Origin: Teredinibacter turnerae
GTDB lineage: Bacteria > Pseudomonadota > Gammaproteobacteria > Pseudomonadales > Cellvibrionaceae
DNA length: 64,000 nt
Reading direction: 5' to 3'
Assembly (NCBI RefSeq): GCF_037935975.1
Contig: NZ_CP149817.1
Location: forward strand, 3,596,001 to 3,660,000
A program made the position numbers and the translations under genes. Positions 8,387 to 17,271 of this stretch are shown here, piece after piece (position 1 is the first letter of the stretch; each line of letters begins with the position of its first letter). The notes below the pieces were generated by a model. It was not told the DNA's origin, did no database searches, and was given only the letters and a program-made list of their open reading frames with translations.

Positions 8387-8898
8387 TAATCATCCTCATC
8401 AAAAAAGGAAGATGCGATTGTAAAATAGGCGTAGCCACCAATTTCATCACTCGTATCCAGCTCCAAGAGCTTTTTCAATACGGAATAAGCAGCGAGCACC
8501 CTACCACGTCGCAAACGACAAACACCAAGCGCCTTTAAGCTGAACAGGTAGAGCCGTTCAGCACCGGCTTTTTTATGCCAGGCAGCCGAGTCTGCATTCA
8601 AGCGGCGATAATTCCGGTCAAAGCCTGCTAGCGTGGCAGCTTGTCGCATCGCACCCCACACAGCAGCTTCGGCTTTGTTGTACTCAGCCGCAACAAAATA
8701 AAATTTGTAGAGTGCTATATGGGTATCCGGCTCATCAGGCCAGGCAAGACGCGCCTTCAATAAAGAGGCTTCGCGCTGAGGTAAGTCACCGGACGCCAGC
8801 GCTTGATCCAAGACCAATTGAAGTTGCGCTGGGGTACTGGGTGAAAAAAAAGCTCGCTCGTCCCGAAAAGCTAAAACACTTGCTGACGTGTTCATCAT
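8386..8898 (-). CDS. TPR-like protein, paralogue of the gene at 1409-1942
   Basis: The 170-residue protein is built of helix pairs. The block LYLFSLKALGVCRLRRGRV followed by LDTSDEIGG corresponds to LYFFALKAAGYLHLRMSHF and MDSADRVGA in the protein at 1409-1942. The middle ALYKFYFVAAEYNKAE corresponds to GLYRFYYYQNRYADG. It ends in an acidic SSFFDEDD. It lies between the [2Fe-2S] ferredoxin gene and a coupled hypothetical. It probably acts through protein contacts; no enzyme motif is seen. Confidence 0.75.
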   Translation of the reverse strand: MMNTSASVLAFRDERAFFSPSTPAQLQLVLDQALASGDLPQREASLLKARLAWPDEPDTHIALYKFYFVAAEYNKAEAAVWGAMRQAATLAGFDRNYRRLNADSAAWHKKAGAERLYLFSLKALGVCRLRRGRVLAAYSVLKKLLELDTSDEIGGYAYFTIASSFFDEDD

Positions 8899-8926
8899 TG
8901 TTAACCTGTGGTTTGTTTAGTGCACG

Positions 8927-9247
8927 TTACCAGAGTTCGGCTGGCGCAACTTTATCTGCATACACTTCACCACCGACAATGTGCTGCTCGATAATTTTTG
9001 GAACATCCTCTGGCTCGACCCAACCATACATAACGCCACTCGGGTAAACCAGGACATTGGCCCCAGCCTGACATGGCCCCAGACAACCCGTCTGTGTCAG
9101 CGCGACATTTTGTAAGTTACGCTGGATAAGCTGTTGAGAGAATGCGTTAAATACCGCTTCCGAGCCGCGTTCCCCACAGCTTCCCCGGGGATGGCCGGGC
9201 GGGCGTTTTTGCATACAGATAAAAATATGATGGTCTGGTTTAGGCAT
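8927..9247 (-). CDS. [2Fe-2S] thioredoxin-like ferredoxin (Shethna FeSI type)
   Basis: This 106-residue protein closely resembles the thioredoxin-fold [2Fe-2S] ferredoxin linked to Azotobacter nif genes. It has [19 protein letters not shown] near the N-terminus and [17 protein letters not shown] in the middle. Cluster ligands are the cysteines of the ICMQ, SCGE and GCLGPC segments. It likely carries electrons or supports cluster assembly rather than being the main donor to NifH. It lies 177 bases downstream of fdxB in the nifENX series. Confidence 0.92.
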   Translation of the reverse strand: MPKPDHHIFICMQKRPPGHPRGSCGERGSEAVFNAFSQQLIQRNLQNVALTQTGCLGPCQAGANVLVYPSGVMYGWVEPEDVPKIIEQHIVGGEVYADKVAPAELW

Positions 9248-9424
9248 AGCGGTACCCCACGTCTGTTTTTAATGGCTGGTAAAATCGTTAGCAAAATTGT
9301 CAGGGCTGAGTAAGCCGATCGGCTATTTTACAAGCCGATATTTCAGTGCTTCGTCTCGCCCGCCACTGACAATACAGGCCGAACACCAATAGCCTGCGTA
9401 TATTTCTGTATGAGCCGATCTAAA

Positions 9425-9730
9425 CTAAGCAGCCATCGGCTCATGCGTATGGCAGTTTTTCGGGCACACTCTGGAGCACGACTTACAACCGATACAGTCC
9501 ATCTCGTTCTTTATTGCCATGACTTTCATTTCATCGTCGTCATCATAATCTTCGTCGTCGTCCATATCTTCGACGAGATCGCCTCTATCCACCAGCTCAA
9601 ATACATCGCGCGGACAAACTTTATAGCAACGACCACAACCTATACAGGTCGATGCGTTTAACGCAGTAACGAACTCTGGTGTCCATTCCTCACCGCCACG
9701 GGTACGGCTAATCATCACTTCATCAGACAT
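9425..9730 (-). CDS. fdxB: Nif-specific ferredoxin III (2x[4Fe-4S])
   Basis: FdxB is a bacterial-type diferric-cluster ferredoxin found downstream of nifX. The first motif is [16 protein letters not shown] and the second [15 protein letters not shown]. Between them is an insert made almost wholly of Asp and Glu. The ATG at 9730 has GGAGG seven bases before it and gives 101 residues; a start six codons earlier is less likely. It probably donates electrons to cofactor-building steps. Confidence 0.93.
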   Translation of the reverse strand: MSDEVMISRTRGGEEWTPEFVTALNASTCIGCGRCYKVCPRDVFELVDRGDLVEDMDDDEDYDDDDEMKVMAIKNEMDCIGCKSCSRVCPKNCHTHEPMAA

Positions 9731-9762
9731 AGTTTTTACCTCCGCCAATAGGGCGATTGTAG

Positions 9763-9969
9763 TCAGGCGCTAGCCTCATCAAGTTTTGCTTGCGCGGCTT
9801 TCCAATCTTCACACGCCGCGATAGTACTTTGTGCAAGCTCGGTTAAACGGTTGTAATCCGTCCACAACGTATCTTCCACCACATCGTGAATTTGAGACGC
9901 CCAGTCGGTTGCGATACGTTTTTTCTTTTTTACATCTTTATTGAGGGCTTTCAATTCGTCTTCGTTCAC
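9763..9969 (-). CDS. DUF683/CCE_0567-type small helical nif protein
   Basis: This 68-residue protein ([20 protein letters not shown], then a helical region ending [13 protein letters not shown]) looks like the short coiled-coil family that regularly follows nifX and the DUF269 gene. The GTG at 9969 is chosen because AGGAGGAA lies just before it; the upstream TTG at 9987 sits before that ribosome site. Its role is not known to me beyond its constant association with nifX. Confidence 0.8.
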   Translation of the reverse strand: MNEDELKALNKDVKKKKRIATDWASQIHDVVEDTLWTDYNRLTELAQSTIAACEDWKAAQAKLDEASA

Positions 9970-10002
9970 GTTTATTCCTCCTGACAAAAACCGTTTTTCA
10001 GA

Positions 10003-10473
10003 TTACAGCTTTGCAACTTCTTTAAATTGTGTGACCAGCTCTACGGCTTTGGATATTAATTTTTCTGCGTCTTCGATCAGCTTCTCTGGTGTTTCAAAAC
10101 CAAATCGATGTACGTCACGTAGGGTTTTATCGAGCGCCACCAGCTTACCCACCACGATCATCGCGCGGCCAAAGCCCTCATGAGTCAAGTTGATAACCGG
10201 TACGGCCATAATCCCGGTTTCTTTCTCGATCATCTGCGCCAGCCCGTTGTAAAACGCTTTTACACGAGAAATCGTTGTTTCATCGGGGTCACCTACGACA
10301 GGAATTTCACGACGTCGTGCTTTAGTGAGAATCATTGGGTCCAACACCTTAGCGTCGCTCCAGGTATCGTAGGTACCATAACTGTCTACAGCGCGGAGCT
10401 GGACAATCATTTGCTTGAGAAATGGATGCTCCAAAACGGCAGATCCTTCTTCGAGTACGGCTTCTTCGCTCAT
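10003..10473 (-). CDS. NifX-associated protein (DUF269)
   Basis: This 156-residue protein matches the DUF269 family that accompanies nifX in Mo-nitrogenase clusters. Visible features are HPFLKQMIVQLRAVDSYGTYDTW near the N-terminus and FGRAMIVVGKLVALDKTLRDVHRFGF towards the C-terminus. The ATG at 10473 has AAAGGTGA before it, whereas the longer frame lies inside nifX. Exact function is not established; it is probably a helper in FeMo-co synthesis. Confidence 0.9.
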   Translation of the reverse strand: MSEEAVLEEGSAVLEHPFLKQMIVQLRAVDSYGTYDTWSDAKVLDPMILTKARRREIPVVGDPDETTISRVKAFYNGLAQMIEKETGIMAVPVINLTHEGFGRAMIVVGKLVALDKTLRDVHRFGFETPEKLIEDAEKLISKAVELVTQFKEVAKL

Positions 10474-10490
10474 AAAATCACCTTTAACGT

Positions 10491-10958
10491 TTATGTGTCC
10501 TGATGTCCTTCCATGGAGCTGCAATCGCCCATGGTTTTTTGTCTGTCTATGGCTCTCGCCAACCAGCTGCTCGGCCCTTCTTGCAACTCCCGCTGAAACG
10601 CCTTGATCAATGCTTTAATCGGCGTGTCTTCAACCACTTTCAACGGCTGAACTTGCGCTTCTAATAACTGACGGATCGCCGAAGCGCCGCAGGCGCGGCA
10701 ATACACTGCAATGCAATCCTGCAAAAACTCTAACTTCGCGATCAACTTATCGTCGACCGGATTGTCTTCGATACCGCCGAACTCGGCGATACTTTCGATA
10801 TGCGAACCCTCCGGCGTGATGTTGTAAATCACGAACGAGCGCGAGGAACCAAAGTGTTGGTTCACAAATTCACCGTCGTCAGTAGCAAAGGCGATTTTTA
10901 AACCTATTGCCTCATCACGGCTACCAACAACGCTAAACCTTCGCGTTAATTGCGTCAC
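10491..10958 (-). CDS. nifX: NifX, FeMo-co/NifB-co carrier
   Basis: NifX binds NifB-co and the VK-cluster in transit between NifB and NifEN. The 155-residue protein has the family motif NQHFGSS (about 33-39) and a C-terminal WLARAIDRQK. It begins with GTG, a few bases after the nifN stop and behind GAGGC. It is one of several members of this fold in the window (see 14180, 27696, 33641, 36241, 46492 and the end of nifB). Confidence 0.94.
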   Translation of the reverse strand: MTQLTRRFSVVGSRDEAIGLKIAFATDDGEFVNQHFGSSRSFVIYNITPEGSHIESIAEFGGIEDNPVDDKLIAKLEFLQDCIAVYCRACGASAIRQLLEAQVQPLKVVEDTPIKALIKAFQRELQEGPSSWLARAIDRQKTMGDCSSMEGHQDT

Positions 10959-10960
10959 CG

Positions 10961-12346
10961 TTAGTGCCTCGCATCAATGTCTTCATCAATTTTTTGCGCA
11001 AGTACCGAATGATATGGCTGCATGCCGTGATGATGCTCAACCAAAAGATTCGCCACATCAAACAGGGTTTGCTGTGTGCCTCTGTAACCGAACCAGCACC
11101 GCTGGAAACCACCTATGAGATCGTATTGCGGGAATCCGATTCTCAAGATAGGTATGCCAAGTCGTTTTGCGCTTTCAACCGCGTGGCTATTGCCAAAAAA
11201 TATCTGAGCTCCATTCCTTTCGGCCATTAGCTCAGCATCTTCCAGGTCGCCGATTTTAATTTCAGCGATAGCGCTATCGTTCAGAGCGCTATTTTTGGAC
11301 GCCATTTTTGCCGGAACAACTGCTGCCACAGTGGTCGCGCCCATTGATGCCATCAGCTCGCTAAAGCCCAGTAACAAATCCGGGTCGGAGGCTATGGCAA
11401 TCTTCGAATCACCGATCATAAAATGTGTATCAAGCATAGCGTCTTGGAGTTGTGCACGATGACGTTGCCACTTTACAGGAACCTCGCTATCACTGATTTT
11501 TGCAAGGGTCATTAACCAATCATCAACAACTTCGAGCCCCATAAGGTGGCCAAACCGGAAGTCTGGTACGTCTGTTCGCTCTTTAAGGGCGTCCGCCGCC
11601 GCGTTGAGGCTTTTGCCAACCACCAGCGTCGCAGCCGACTCTCCTACGATTTTGAGTTCGTTAATTGTCGTGCCGCCGGTTGTGAGAGAGCTGAATTCAC
11701 TTTTTTCCAGATGCCCGTCCAACGATGCAGATAAATCAGGAATCATCAAAGGGCGCAAGCCAAAACTTTCAATTGAGTCAACCACGTACTCGAGGTCACC
11801 CGGCGTTAAGTTGCCGCCGCACAACACGTTAACTTGCTTTTTACGTAAGCCTACGCGTGATTTGTCTTCCGGAACAAGATTTTCGATAATCGCTTTTACC
11901 GCTAGCGAAAACCCACTTTCGAAGCTTCCGGAAAAATCGGGTGTATTCACTGGAACCACAGCCACATCGGCGAATTGCGGATACCGACGACGAAACTCTC
12001 CGGTCGCGCGCTGAATATCACAACCTTGCGTTTCCGCGAGCCCTGTGGTCACCAAGCCGATAACATCGGGCGAATTTTTTTCTGCAATAGTTTTCAGCGC
12101 TTCGACGATATTATCGTCCGCCCCCATCACCGAACTCACCTGGTCCATCGCTGTTGTTTGCAAAGGAATAGGTTCGCGGAAATGTCGAACGAAAAACACT
12201 TTCGCAAAGGCGGTACAACCCTGCGAGCCATGCATCAACGGCATCGCCTTGTTAAGCCCCAGAAAAGCCAAGGCACCGCCGACCGTCTGGCTGGTTTTTA
12301 ACGGACTGACCGAGAGGGCTTTTTTTCGTTTAGTCAAATCGGCCAT
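10961..12346 (-). CDS. nifN: FeMo-co scaffold subunit NifN
   Basis: NifN forms the NifEN complex with NifE, the scaffold on which NifB-co becomes FeMo-co. The 461-residue protein is homologous to NifK. It has [21 protein letters not shown] near residue 30, the Cys that helps hold the NifEN [4Fe-4S] cluster, and [22 protein letters not shown] near the end. It starts three bases after nifE and is followed directly by nifX. Confidence 0.96.
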   Translation of the reverse strand: MADLTKRKKALSVSPLKTSQTVGGALAFLGLNKAMPLMHGSQGCTAFAKVFFVRHFREPIPLQTTAMDQVSSVMGADDNIVEALKTIAEKNSPDVIGLVTTGLAETQGCDIQRATGEFRRRYPQFADVAVVPVNTPDFSGSFESGFSLAVKAIIENLVPEDKSRVGLRKKQVNVLCGGNLTPGDLEYVVDSIESFGLRPLMIPDLSASLDGHLEKSEFSSLTTGGTTINELKIVGESAATLVVGKSLNAAADALKERTDVPDFRFGHLMGLEVVDDWLMTLAKISDSEVPVKWQRHRAQLQDAMLDTHFMIGDSKIAIASDPDLLLGFSELMASMGATTVAAVVPAKMASKNSALNDSAIAEIKIGDLEDAELMAERNGAQIFFGNSHAVESAKRLGIPILRIGFPQYDLIGGFQRCWFGYRGTQQTLFDVANLLVEHHHGMQPYHSVLAQKIDEDIDARH

Positions 12347-12349
12347 GGA

Positions 12350-13765
12350 TCACCCATTCACGGTTAGAGGGGTTGCCAATGTTTGCGCGGAAGACTCCCA
12401 TGGCGCTGGCTTTCTCACCGCTTGCCACACCGGATTTTCCAAGGTGAGGCAAAGCTGTCGCACTAATTCGACCATGCCATCGTAACCCGCATATGCAAAT
12501 TCACGCTCCTGGTTAATATCCAAAAACGGAATTTTCGCTTTCAACGCGGTGTACATGTTGCGCCCGCCGGCAATCAGAATGTCGGCTTTATAATCAGCAA
12601 CCGTCTGTAACAACACTTTTGGGCTGCCTTCGTCGAGCATCTTCACATCGTCGCCCATAAGTTCTCGGATCCGCGCTTTATCTTCTTCGGTAGATTTCTT
12701 GGTACCCGTCGCAACAACCTGCATACCTAGATCCTGTAGCGCGGAGATCACTGACCAGGATTTAACGCCACCGGTGTAGAGCAACACCCGCTTACCCGCC
12801 AGCCTTGGCTTCCAGGCCGCGAGCGCTTCACGAATTTTCGCTTCTTCCCGAACGATCAACTGCTCCGTGCGCTCGGTAAGATCATCGTCGCCAATTAAGC
12901 GAGCGATATCCCGCAGTGCCTGCGACGTATCCGTAATGCCATAGAAGCTGCCTTCGAACCAGGGAGTGCCCCAGTTGTTTTCGAGTTTGCGGGCGACGTT
13001 CAGCATGGCTTTGGAGCAGACCATCATATTGGCTTCTGCGCGATGCATGGTTTGCACTTCGCGAAAACGTGCGTCCCCGGACAAAGTACACAGTACGCGC
13101 AGCCCCAGCTCGTCGAATAACGGCAACACATGCCAGAATTCACCGGCAATGTTGTACTCACCGATTAAATTGATGTCGTGTATTTTCAGGTCTGGATTCG
13201 TAGGATGCTGTGGTTGAGGGTCGGGTTCGCGAGTACCAACCACATACTTCAGCATCGACTCACCTGCAATACGGTTACCCAGATTTTTAGTACCGTAGAA
13301 ACCAGCGGCGTCAACGGGCACCACCGGCACCCCAAAACGCTGCTCCGCCTCTTTACAGATAGCGTCCACATCATCACCGACCAACGCTGGAACACAGGTG
13401 TTGTAAACAAAAACGGCTGGCGGGTTGTAGTCCTCAACCGCCTGCTTTATTGAATGAAACAAGCGCTTTTCCCCACGCCCCATCACAACGTCCTGTTCAG
13501 TTAAATCGGTGGTCATACCGATACGATACAGGTCGGGACCACTTGAGCGAGTCCCCCTGTTGTCCCATGAGCTACCGGCGCAAGCAATGGGCCCGTGAAC
13601 AATATGAGCTACGTCGGCTATTGGCAACAACGCGATCTGAGCGCCGTCAAACGCACACCCGCCTGCAGCGGAGCCGGGTTTTGGCTTTGCACAACCGGAT
13701 TTTTCTTTCTTGTTGTGGCTACAGGCTGGTTCGTCCAGTAATTCTGCAATTTCGTTAGCTTTCAT
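12350..13765 (-). CDS. nifE: FeMo-co scaffold subunit NifE
   Basis: NifE is the NifD-like partner of NifN. The ATG at 13765 gives [20 protein letters not shown], the usual Azotobacter-type N-terminus, and 471 residues. Conserved blocks include [16 protein letters not shown] and [26 protein letters not shown] 17 codons upstream extends the frame, but the sigma-54 promoter (13812-13827) places transcription just there, so it is rejected. It heads the nifE-N-X-DUF269-DUF683-fdxB-ferredoxin series. Confidence 0.96.
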   Translation of the reverse strand: MKANEIAELLDEPACSHNKKEKSGCAKPKPGSAAGGCAFDGAQIALLPIADVAHIVHGPIACAGSSWDNRGTRSSGPDLYRIGMTTDLTEQDVVMGRGEKRLFHSIKQAVEDYNPPAVFVYNTCVPALVGDDVDAICKEAEQRFGVPVVPVDAAGFYGTKNLGNRIAGESMLKYVVGTREPDPQPQHPTNPDLKIHDINLIGEYNIAGEFWHVLPLFDELGLRVLCTLSGDARFREVQTMHRAEANMMVCSKAMLNVARKLENNWGTPWFEGSFYGITDTSQALRDIARLIGDDDLTERTEQLIVREEAKIREALAAWKPRLAGKRVLLYTGGVKSWSVISALQDLGMQVVATGTKKSTEEDKARIRELMGDDVKMLDEGSPKVLLQTVADYKADILIAGGRNMYTALKAKIPFLDINQEREFAYAGYDGMVELVRQLCLTLENPVWQAVRKPAPWESSAQTLATPLTVNG

Positions 13766-13811
13766 ATACAGCAACCCCGTGCCCGTTAAACTGTTGAGTT
13801 GTCTGGCTGTT

Positions 13812-13827
13812 TGCAATCCGCGTTCCA
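13812..13827 (-). promoter_or_regulatory. Sigma-54 promoter of nifE
   Basis: On the minus strand this reads TGGAACGCGGATTGCA, with GG and GC ten bases apart and a perfect TTGCA. The start of transcription would be near 13800, about 35 bases before the nifE ATG. Confidence 0.85.
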
Positions 13828-13869
13828 GCGGCTAAGCCGTTGATATTATTGATTTTATTATTTTTATTT

Positions 13870-13885
13870 TGTCGTGATTACGACA
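13870..13885. promoter_or_regulatory. NifA upstream activator site for nifE
   Basis: TGTCGTGATTACGACA is TGT-N10-ACA with a palindromic core, 43 bases upstream of the nifE -24 box. Confidence 0.8.
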
Positions 13886-13922
13886 TTGCTCTGTGGCGTA
13901 AAGTTAGGTTAGATACACACGG

Positions 13923-14177
13923 TTAATCGCTGTCGCCCCAGAGATACTCGTCGATTTCACGCATCAGGTAGGCGTTGGTATTAAAATTTTTTGCTACTGA
14001 TTCGGCTTCTTCCTGGCTGTACCCGTGCAAATTAAAACTCGCTACGCCGGCAGGTTGATTTTCGTAGAACAACTGTACACGCATGTTCCAATAGCCCGCG
14101 TTTATTTCGTGACTGCATAACGTGATACATGCTTTCAAATCACCCTCGAGCTGGGTGATGTAGTTAAACCCATCCAT
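13923..14177 (-). CDS. Small hypothetical protein following a NifX-like gene
   Basis: The 84-residue product (MDGFNYITQLEGDLKACITL ... IDEYLWGDSD) is not recognised. The ATG at 14177 lies two bases after the stop of the NifX-like gene, so it is likely co-translated. It contains two Cys, several aromatic residues and an acidic C-terminus. No membrane segment. Its place between a NifX homologue and nifE suggests a cofactor-assembly helper, but that is inference. Confidence 0.65.
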   Translation of the reverse strand: MDGFNYITQLEGDLKACITLCSHEINAGYWNMRVQLFYENQPAGVASFNLHGYSQEEAESVAKNFNTNAYLMREIDEYLWGDSD

Positions 14178-14179
14178 CG

Positions 14180-14653
14180 CTAACCCCAATCTTCGTCGTC
14201 CGCGTCATCAAAGCGCGATGCCCCGGCCGTTTGTTTTTGTTTTTGTTTCATTACATTGGCTAGCCAGAATTCCGGTTCGCCATCAAGTTGCGCCTGCAAC
14301 TCTTCAATTAATTCATCTACATCCGGCCCACCTGTGACCTTCTTTGGCGTAATACCTAAACTCACCAGCTGACGTGTTGCTGAACCGCCGATAGATCCGC
14401 AATAGACGACATCACTGCCCACTAACCACTGTAACTTGGGCTTCAACTTATCTTCATTGCCATCCTTTGCTTCACGCGCAAACTTTTTGCTGGCGATGAG
14501 TGTTGCTGCATCTGCAGTAACATCGTAAACAAAAAACCCTTGCGCCGAGCCAAAATGCTGATCAACCATATCCCCTTCCAGTGAGGCAAACGCAACAATT
14601 AAATTAGCTCCCTGAGGCAGATGCTCCGCAACACAATCAATGTTCTCGTTCAT
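14180..14653 (-). CDS. NifX/NifY-family cofactor-binding protein
   Basis: This 157-residue protein belongs to the dinitrogenase cofactor-binding family: LIVAFASLEGDMVDQHFGSAQGFFVYDV contains the DQHFGSA motif, and PEFWLANVMKQKQ near the end corresponds to the WLARAIDRQK of NifX. It is distinct from nifX (10491) and nifY (36241) and is the first gene of a short unit upstream of nifE. A GAGGTGA ribosome site precedes the ATG. The C-terminus is acidic. Confidence 0.85.
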   Translation of the reverse strand: MNENIDCVAEHLPQGANLIVAFASLEGDMVDQHFGSAQGFFVYDVTADAATLIASKKFAREAKDGNEDKLKPKLQWLVGSDVVYCGSIGGSATRQLVSLGITPKKVTGGPDVDELIEELQAQLDGEPEFWLANVMKQKQKQTAGASRFDDADDEDWG

Positions 14654-14990
14654 AGATCACCTCGTAGTGAATTTTTACTATTGCCAAAGACGAGGGTTTA
14701 GCAAAAAGCAATCCATCGAAAAAACTCGCTTCAAAATGCGCTAGGCCATTGATTTTTAATAAATTATTTTTTAATCAACCTTGCGCATGTCGGCTGATGT
14801 TGTGTGGTTGTAGTAAAGCAGACAACCAGAGAGGGGATACCAGGCACGCTATTTGAAAATACTATTTTAAAAGTAATTTTAAAAAACGATTTAAATCGCA
14901 TTGACGATTTGAACTACACGAGCAAACTGAACCTAACCGAACCGCAAAAAGAGTTCGACATTCTATTGACATCAGTTATTACCTGTACCC
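14654..14990. other. Intergenic region of about 340 bases
   Basis: It holds the candidate sigma-54 promoter for the minus-strand NifX-like gene (14700-14715) and A/T-rich DNA. On the plus strand AGGCACGCTATTTGAA at 14842-14857 resembles a sigma-54 element with one mismatch in the -12 GC. A 69-codon frame at 14804-15013 has no family features and overlaps the next gene, so I do not call it. Confidence 0.45.
14700..14715 (-). promoter_or_regulatory. Candidate sigma-54 promoter of the NifX-like gene
   Basis: On the minus strand this reads TGGATTGCTTTTTGCT: GG-N10-GC with a good -12 box and a partial -24 box. It is 47 bases before the ATG at 14653. No exact TGT-N10-ACA was found upstream. Confidence 0.55.
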
Positions 14991-15323
14991 ATGAATTTTT
15001 TTACGCTGGATAGAGATCCGACCATAAAACAATTACTCATCTCCTTGGACACTGAGCTGTCAGGTATTGACTCCTGTGTCGATGCGGATTTCGCGACCGA
15101 TTCAAAAGCGATTTTTTTGCGCCACCGGGATAACGCGGGGATGTGTGCCTATATATATACGGTTGGCCAGCGGGACAATCGGTATGGTGTACAACTGGAA
15201 TTCCCCCCAGAAAACGGACCGGTGCTGGCCATGGAAACCTACGAAAACATTGGTTATAACGCACTTAAAGACATACTTATGGTGCACCTTGACCTCGCGG
15301 AAGCCGGAGTACCGCCAAATTGA
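14991..15323 (+). CDS. Hypothetical protein
   Basis: A 110-residue soluble protein (FFTLDRDPTIKQLLISLDTE at the start, YGVQLEFPPENGPVLAMETY in the middle). It is not recognised. It is one of the few plus-strand genes here and is followed after about 250 bases by a terminator (15570-15591). Coding is supported by its composition and clean end; the ribosome site is weak. It may be a two-layer alpha/beta protein; function unknown. Confidence 0.6.
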   Translation: MNFFTLDRDPTIKQLLISLDTELSGIDSCVDADFATDSKAIFLRHRDNAGMCAYIYTVGQRDNRYGVQLEFPPENGPVLAMETYENIGYNALKDILMVHLDLAEAGVPPN

Positions 15324-15631
15324 TAGCTAAATTGAAAGATAGACGCACTTTCCGACGTCAATAAAATCGCGACGCGCAATTCAAACCTGTCAGCGTACAA
15401 AGTCTGTGATTAAATTTCGTGAATGAAGAAGATTTTCAGCATTAATACAAAACACACCAATCGAGGCAATACTTTTGTATCGGTCAGGATGATTAGCACT
15501 TAACCAACAACCTTGGTCGTACGCTAACATAAGAAGGCAAATATAGAGCGCCAAAAATTCGCTTTTAGCCAGGCTCACGCCTGACTTTTTTACCGATGTT
15601 TTTCTACCTATAGAGAAATAGAAAACGTTTT
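15324..15631. other. Intergenic region of about 310 bases
   Basis: It contains a short Rho-independent terminator near its right end (15570-15591). Nothing else was recognised. Confidence 0.5.
15570..15591 (+). terminator. Rho-independent terminator
   Basis: CAGGC-TCAC-GCCTG is followed by AC and six T. It could end the transcript of the plus-strand gene at 14991-15323. Confidence 0.55.
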
Positions 15632-16081
15632 ATGCGCAACTCAGGAAACTCCCACACTTCACCCCACAAAACCGCAGCGATGCGATTTGTGATTTATCAC
15701 ATACACCCCGTCAGTGCGCGCCTACGCATACTTAAAACGACGTCCAACCAGCTATGCTTTCCGAAGCAACTGCCCCCGCTGGCCGAATTAATAGACCAAC
15801 CGCGCGCAATCACCAAAGTCTCAACACACCCTGGCGCCTATGTTCTCGAATGCTGTAACCAGATGGATATACCTGAAAATGCTGTCGCAATCACCAAGCA
15901 TCTCAGGCTGTGGGTAGATATTCCCGGTGGTCCAGTGCCAGTTTATTTTTTACAAATAACAACGCCGCAGCCTTTCAAGATAGGAAAAGCGACTGAGTGG
16001 ATGGAGTTTGCTGACTGCTTTTGCCTTATACCGTTGGAGCGGGAGATACTTCAGGCGCTTTACCGGTGGCTGCTCGAGTGA
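15632..16081 (+). CDS. Hypothetical protein
   Basis: A 149-codon frame; an internal ATG at 15680 (MRFVIYHIHPVSARL) may be the true start and would give 133 residues. The sequence looks like a compact mixed alpha/beta protein (AYVLECCNQMDIPENAVAI, LRLWVDIPGGPVPVYFLQI) ending ILQALYRWLLE. No family is recognised. It converges with the Gre-like gene on the other strand. Confidence 0.55.
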   Translation: MRNSGNSHTSPHKTAAMRFVIYHIHPVSARLRILKTTSNQLCFPKQLPPLAELIDQPRAITKVSTHPGAYVLECCNQMDIPENAVAITKHLRLWVDIPGGPVPVYFLQITTPQPFKIGKATEWMEFADCFCLIPLEREILQALYRWLLE

Positions 16082-16116
16082 ACGCTCCGGAACAGGTAGA
16101 AACACGGCAAGCGCAA

Positions 16117-16497
16117 TTAAACCGGTACATTGATGTGCGTTACTTCATAGTCGCAATTCGACCCGTTTTGTAAAAGCACAGTAACAACTTCACCTTCTCG
16201 CGCACCAAATAATGCTTGTGCCAACGGGCTGCGTTGGTCAAGCAGACCTCTCCCGCTCAACGATTCGTCGCTACTCACAATCTGAAAAGATTGTTCCTCT
16301 TCTTCATCAATACTAAACACCGTTACCAAAGACCCAAATTGGACTCGACCGCCCATAATATCGTCGTTATCCACAACAGTAGCGGAAGCAAGCCGCGAGC
16401 GCAGCGCTGCCGCATCTGTATCAGGTAAACTAGACAAGTTCGCTTCCAATTCTCTGCGCCATCGCGCCGTCATCCAGGTATCGAATCGCGTTGTCAT
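16117..16497 (-). CDS. GreA/GreB C-terminal-domain-like protein without the coiled coil
   Basis: The 126-residue protein contains the FKBP-like fold of Gre factors: VQFGSLVTVFSIDEEEEQSF and the signature SPLAQALFGAREGEVVTV. The N-terminal antiparallel coiled coil that enters RNA polymerase is replaced by a short helical part (RRELEANLSSL), so it cannot act as a normal transcript-cleavage factor. This resembles Rnk-type regulators. It is the third gene of the hemerythrin operon. Role in nitrogen fixation is unknown. Confidence 0.8.
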   Translation of the reverse strand: MTTRFDTWMTARWRRELEANLSSLPDTDAAALRSRLASATVVDNDDIMGGRVQFGSLVTVFSIDEEEEQSFQIVSSDESLSGRGLLDQRSPLAQALFGAREGEVVTVLLQNGSNCDYEVTHINVPV

Positions 16498-16504
16498 ACA
16501 CTTT

Positions 16505-17269
16505 TTACCGGCAGTATGGTTTCAAAAATTTTAGGATTTCTTCGGTCGCACTTAAATCCAGTGCTGAAAAGTCGTCTTTACTCTTGCAATGCACGTCTGC
16601 GCCATTCTCAACTAAAAACTGAACTGCTGCGAATTTACTAGCCGATGCGGCATACATGAGCGCAGTGACACCATCCCCATTAGCTTGATTTAAATCGGCA
16701 CCGGCCTCTTTTAGCAAGCGTAAGCACTCAAGGCTTTCAGAATAGCACGCCGCCCATAAGGCGCCGTTGCCGTCGCTGTCGCTGCACGTCGTATCCGCAC
16801 CAGACGCCAGAAGTTCTGCAACCACTTCGGGCTTGTTCTGCCGGCACGCCAAAATGAGTGGCGTTACCTGGCCAGGGATGACTGTGTTTAGCGCCTGCTT
16901 TTCAAAACCTTCGGTAACTAGCCAAGTGTTCGTTGCTTCGCTGTAAGACTCTGTAACATACAAACGGTCACGTTTTTTCCAAGCAGTGTAACCACCTTTC
17001 ATACTGTAACAATATTTGAAGCCTGCGCGCCCAAAAACTTCTGCCAGATCCTTACTGCTATTGCCATGATAGCAATAAACTAGAACGGGGCGCTCATAAT
17101 CCCCCACACCAATCAAGTGCTCCACTAGCCCGCCATGCGCTTGCATCGCGCCATCTATATGACTTTCTTTATAGGAGTATGCATCGCGCGCGTCCAAGAT
17201 AAGCGCGCTGCCATCGGTAATGACTTTTTCTTGTGCTTCTTGTGGGGTAATTTCTGCGTAATAACTCAT
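16505..17269 (-). CDS. Rhodanese domain plus ankyrin repeats
   Basis: The 254-residue protein has an N-terminal rhodanese domain with the active loop YCYHGNSSKDL (about residues 66-76). Three to four ankyrin repeats follow from about 135 (TPLILACRQNKPEVVAELLA, GNGALWAACYSESLECLRLL, GVTALMYAASASKFAAVQFL). It has the same architecture and length as the protein at 60084-60830 (RhdN position), so they are paralogues. It lies between hemerythrin and the Gre-like gene with 2- and 7-base gaps. A sulfur-transfer or sulfur-sensing role is inferred. Confidence 0.9.
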   Translation of the reverse strand: MSYYAEITPQEAQEKVITDGSALILDARDAYSYKESHIDGAMQAHGGLVEHLIGVGDYERPVLVYCYHGNSSKDLAEVFGRAGFKYCYSMKGGYTAWKKRDRLYVTESYSEATNTWLVTEGFEKQALNTVIPGQVTPLILACRQNKPEVVAELLASGADTTCSDSDGNGALWAACYSESLECLRLLKEAGADLNQANGDGVTALMYAASASKFAAVQFLVENGADVHCKSKDDFSALDLSATEEILKFLKPYCR

Positions 17270-17271
17270 CG

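Noticed and set aside
14804-15013. 69-codon plus-strand frame
   Set aside because: It overlaps the more convincing gene at 14991 and has no recognisable feature.
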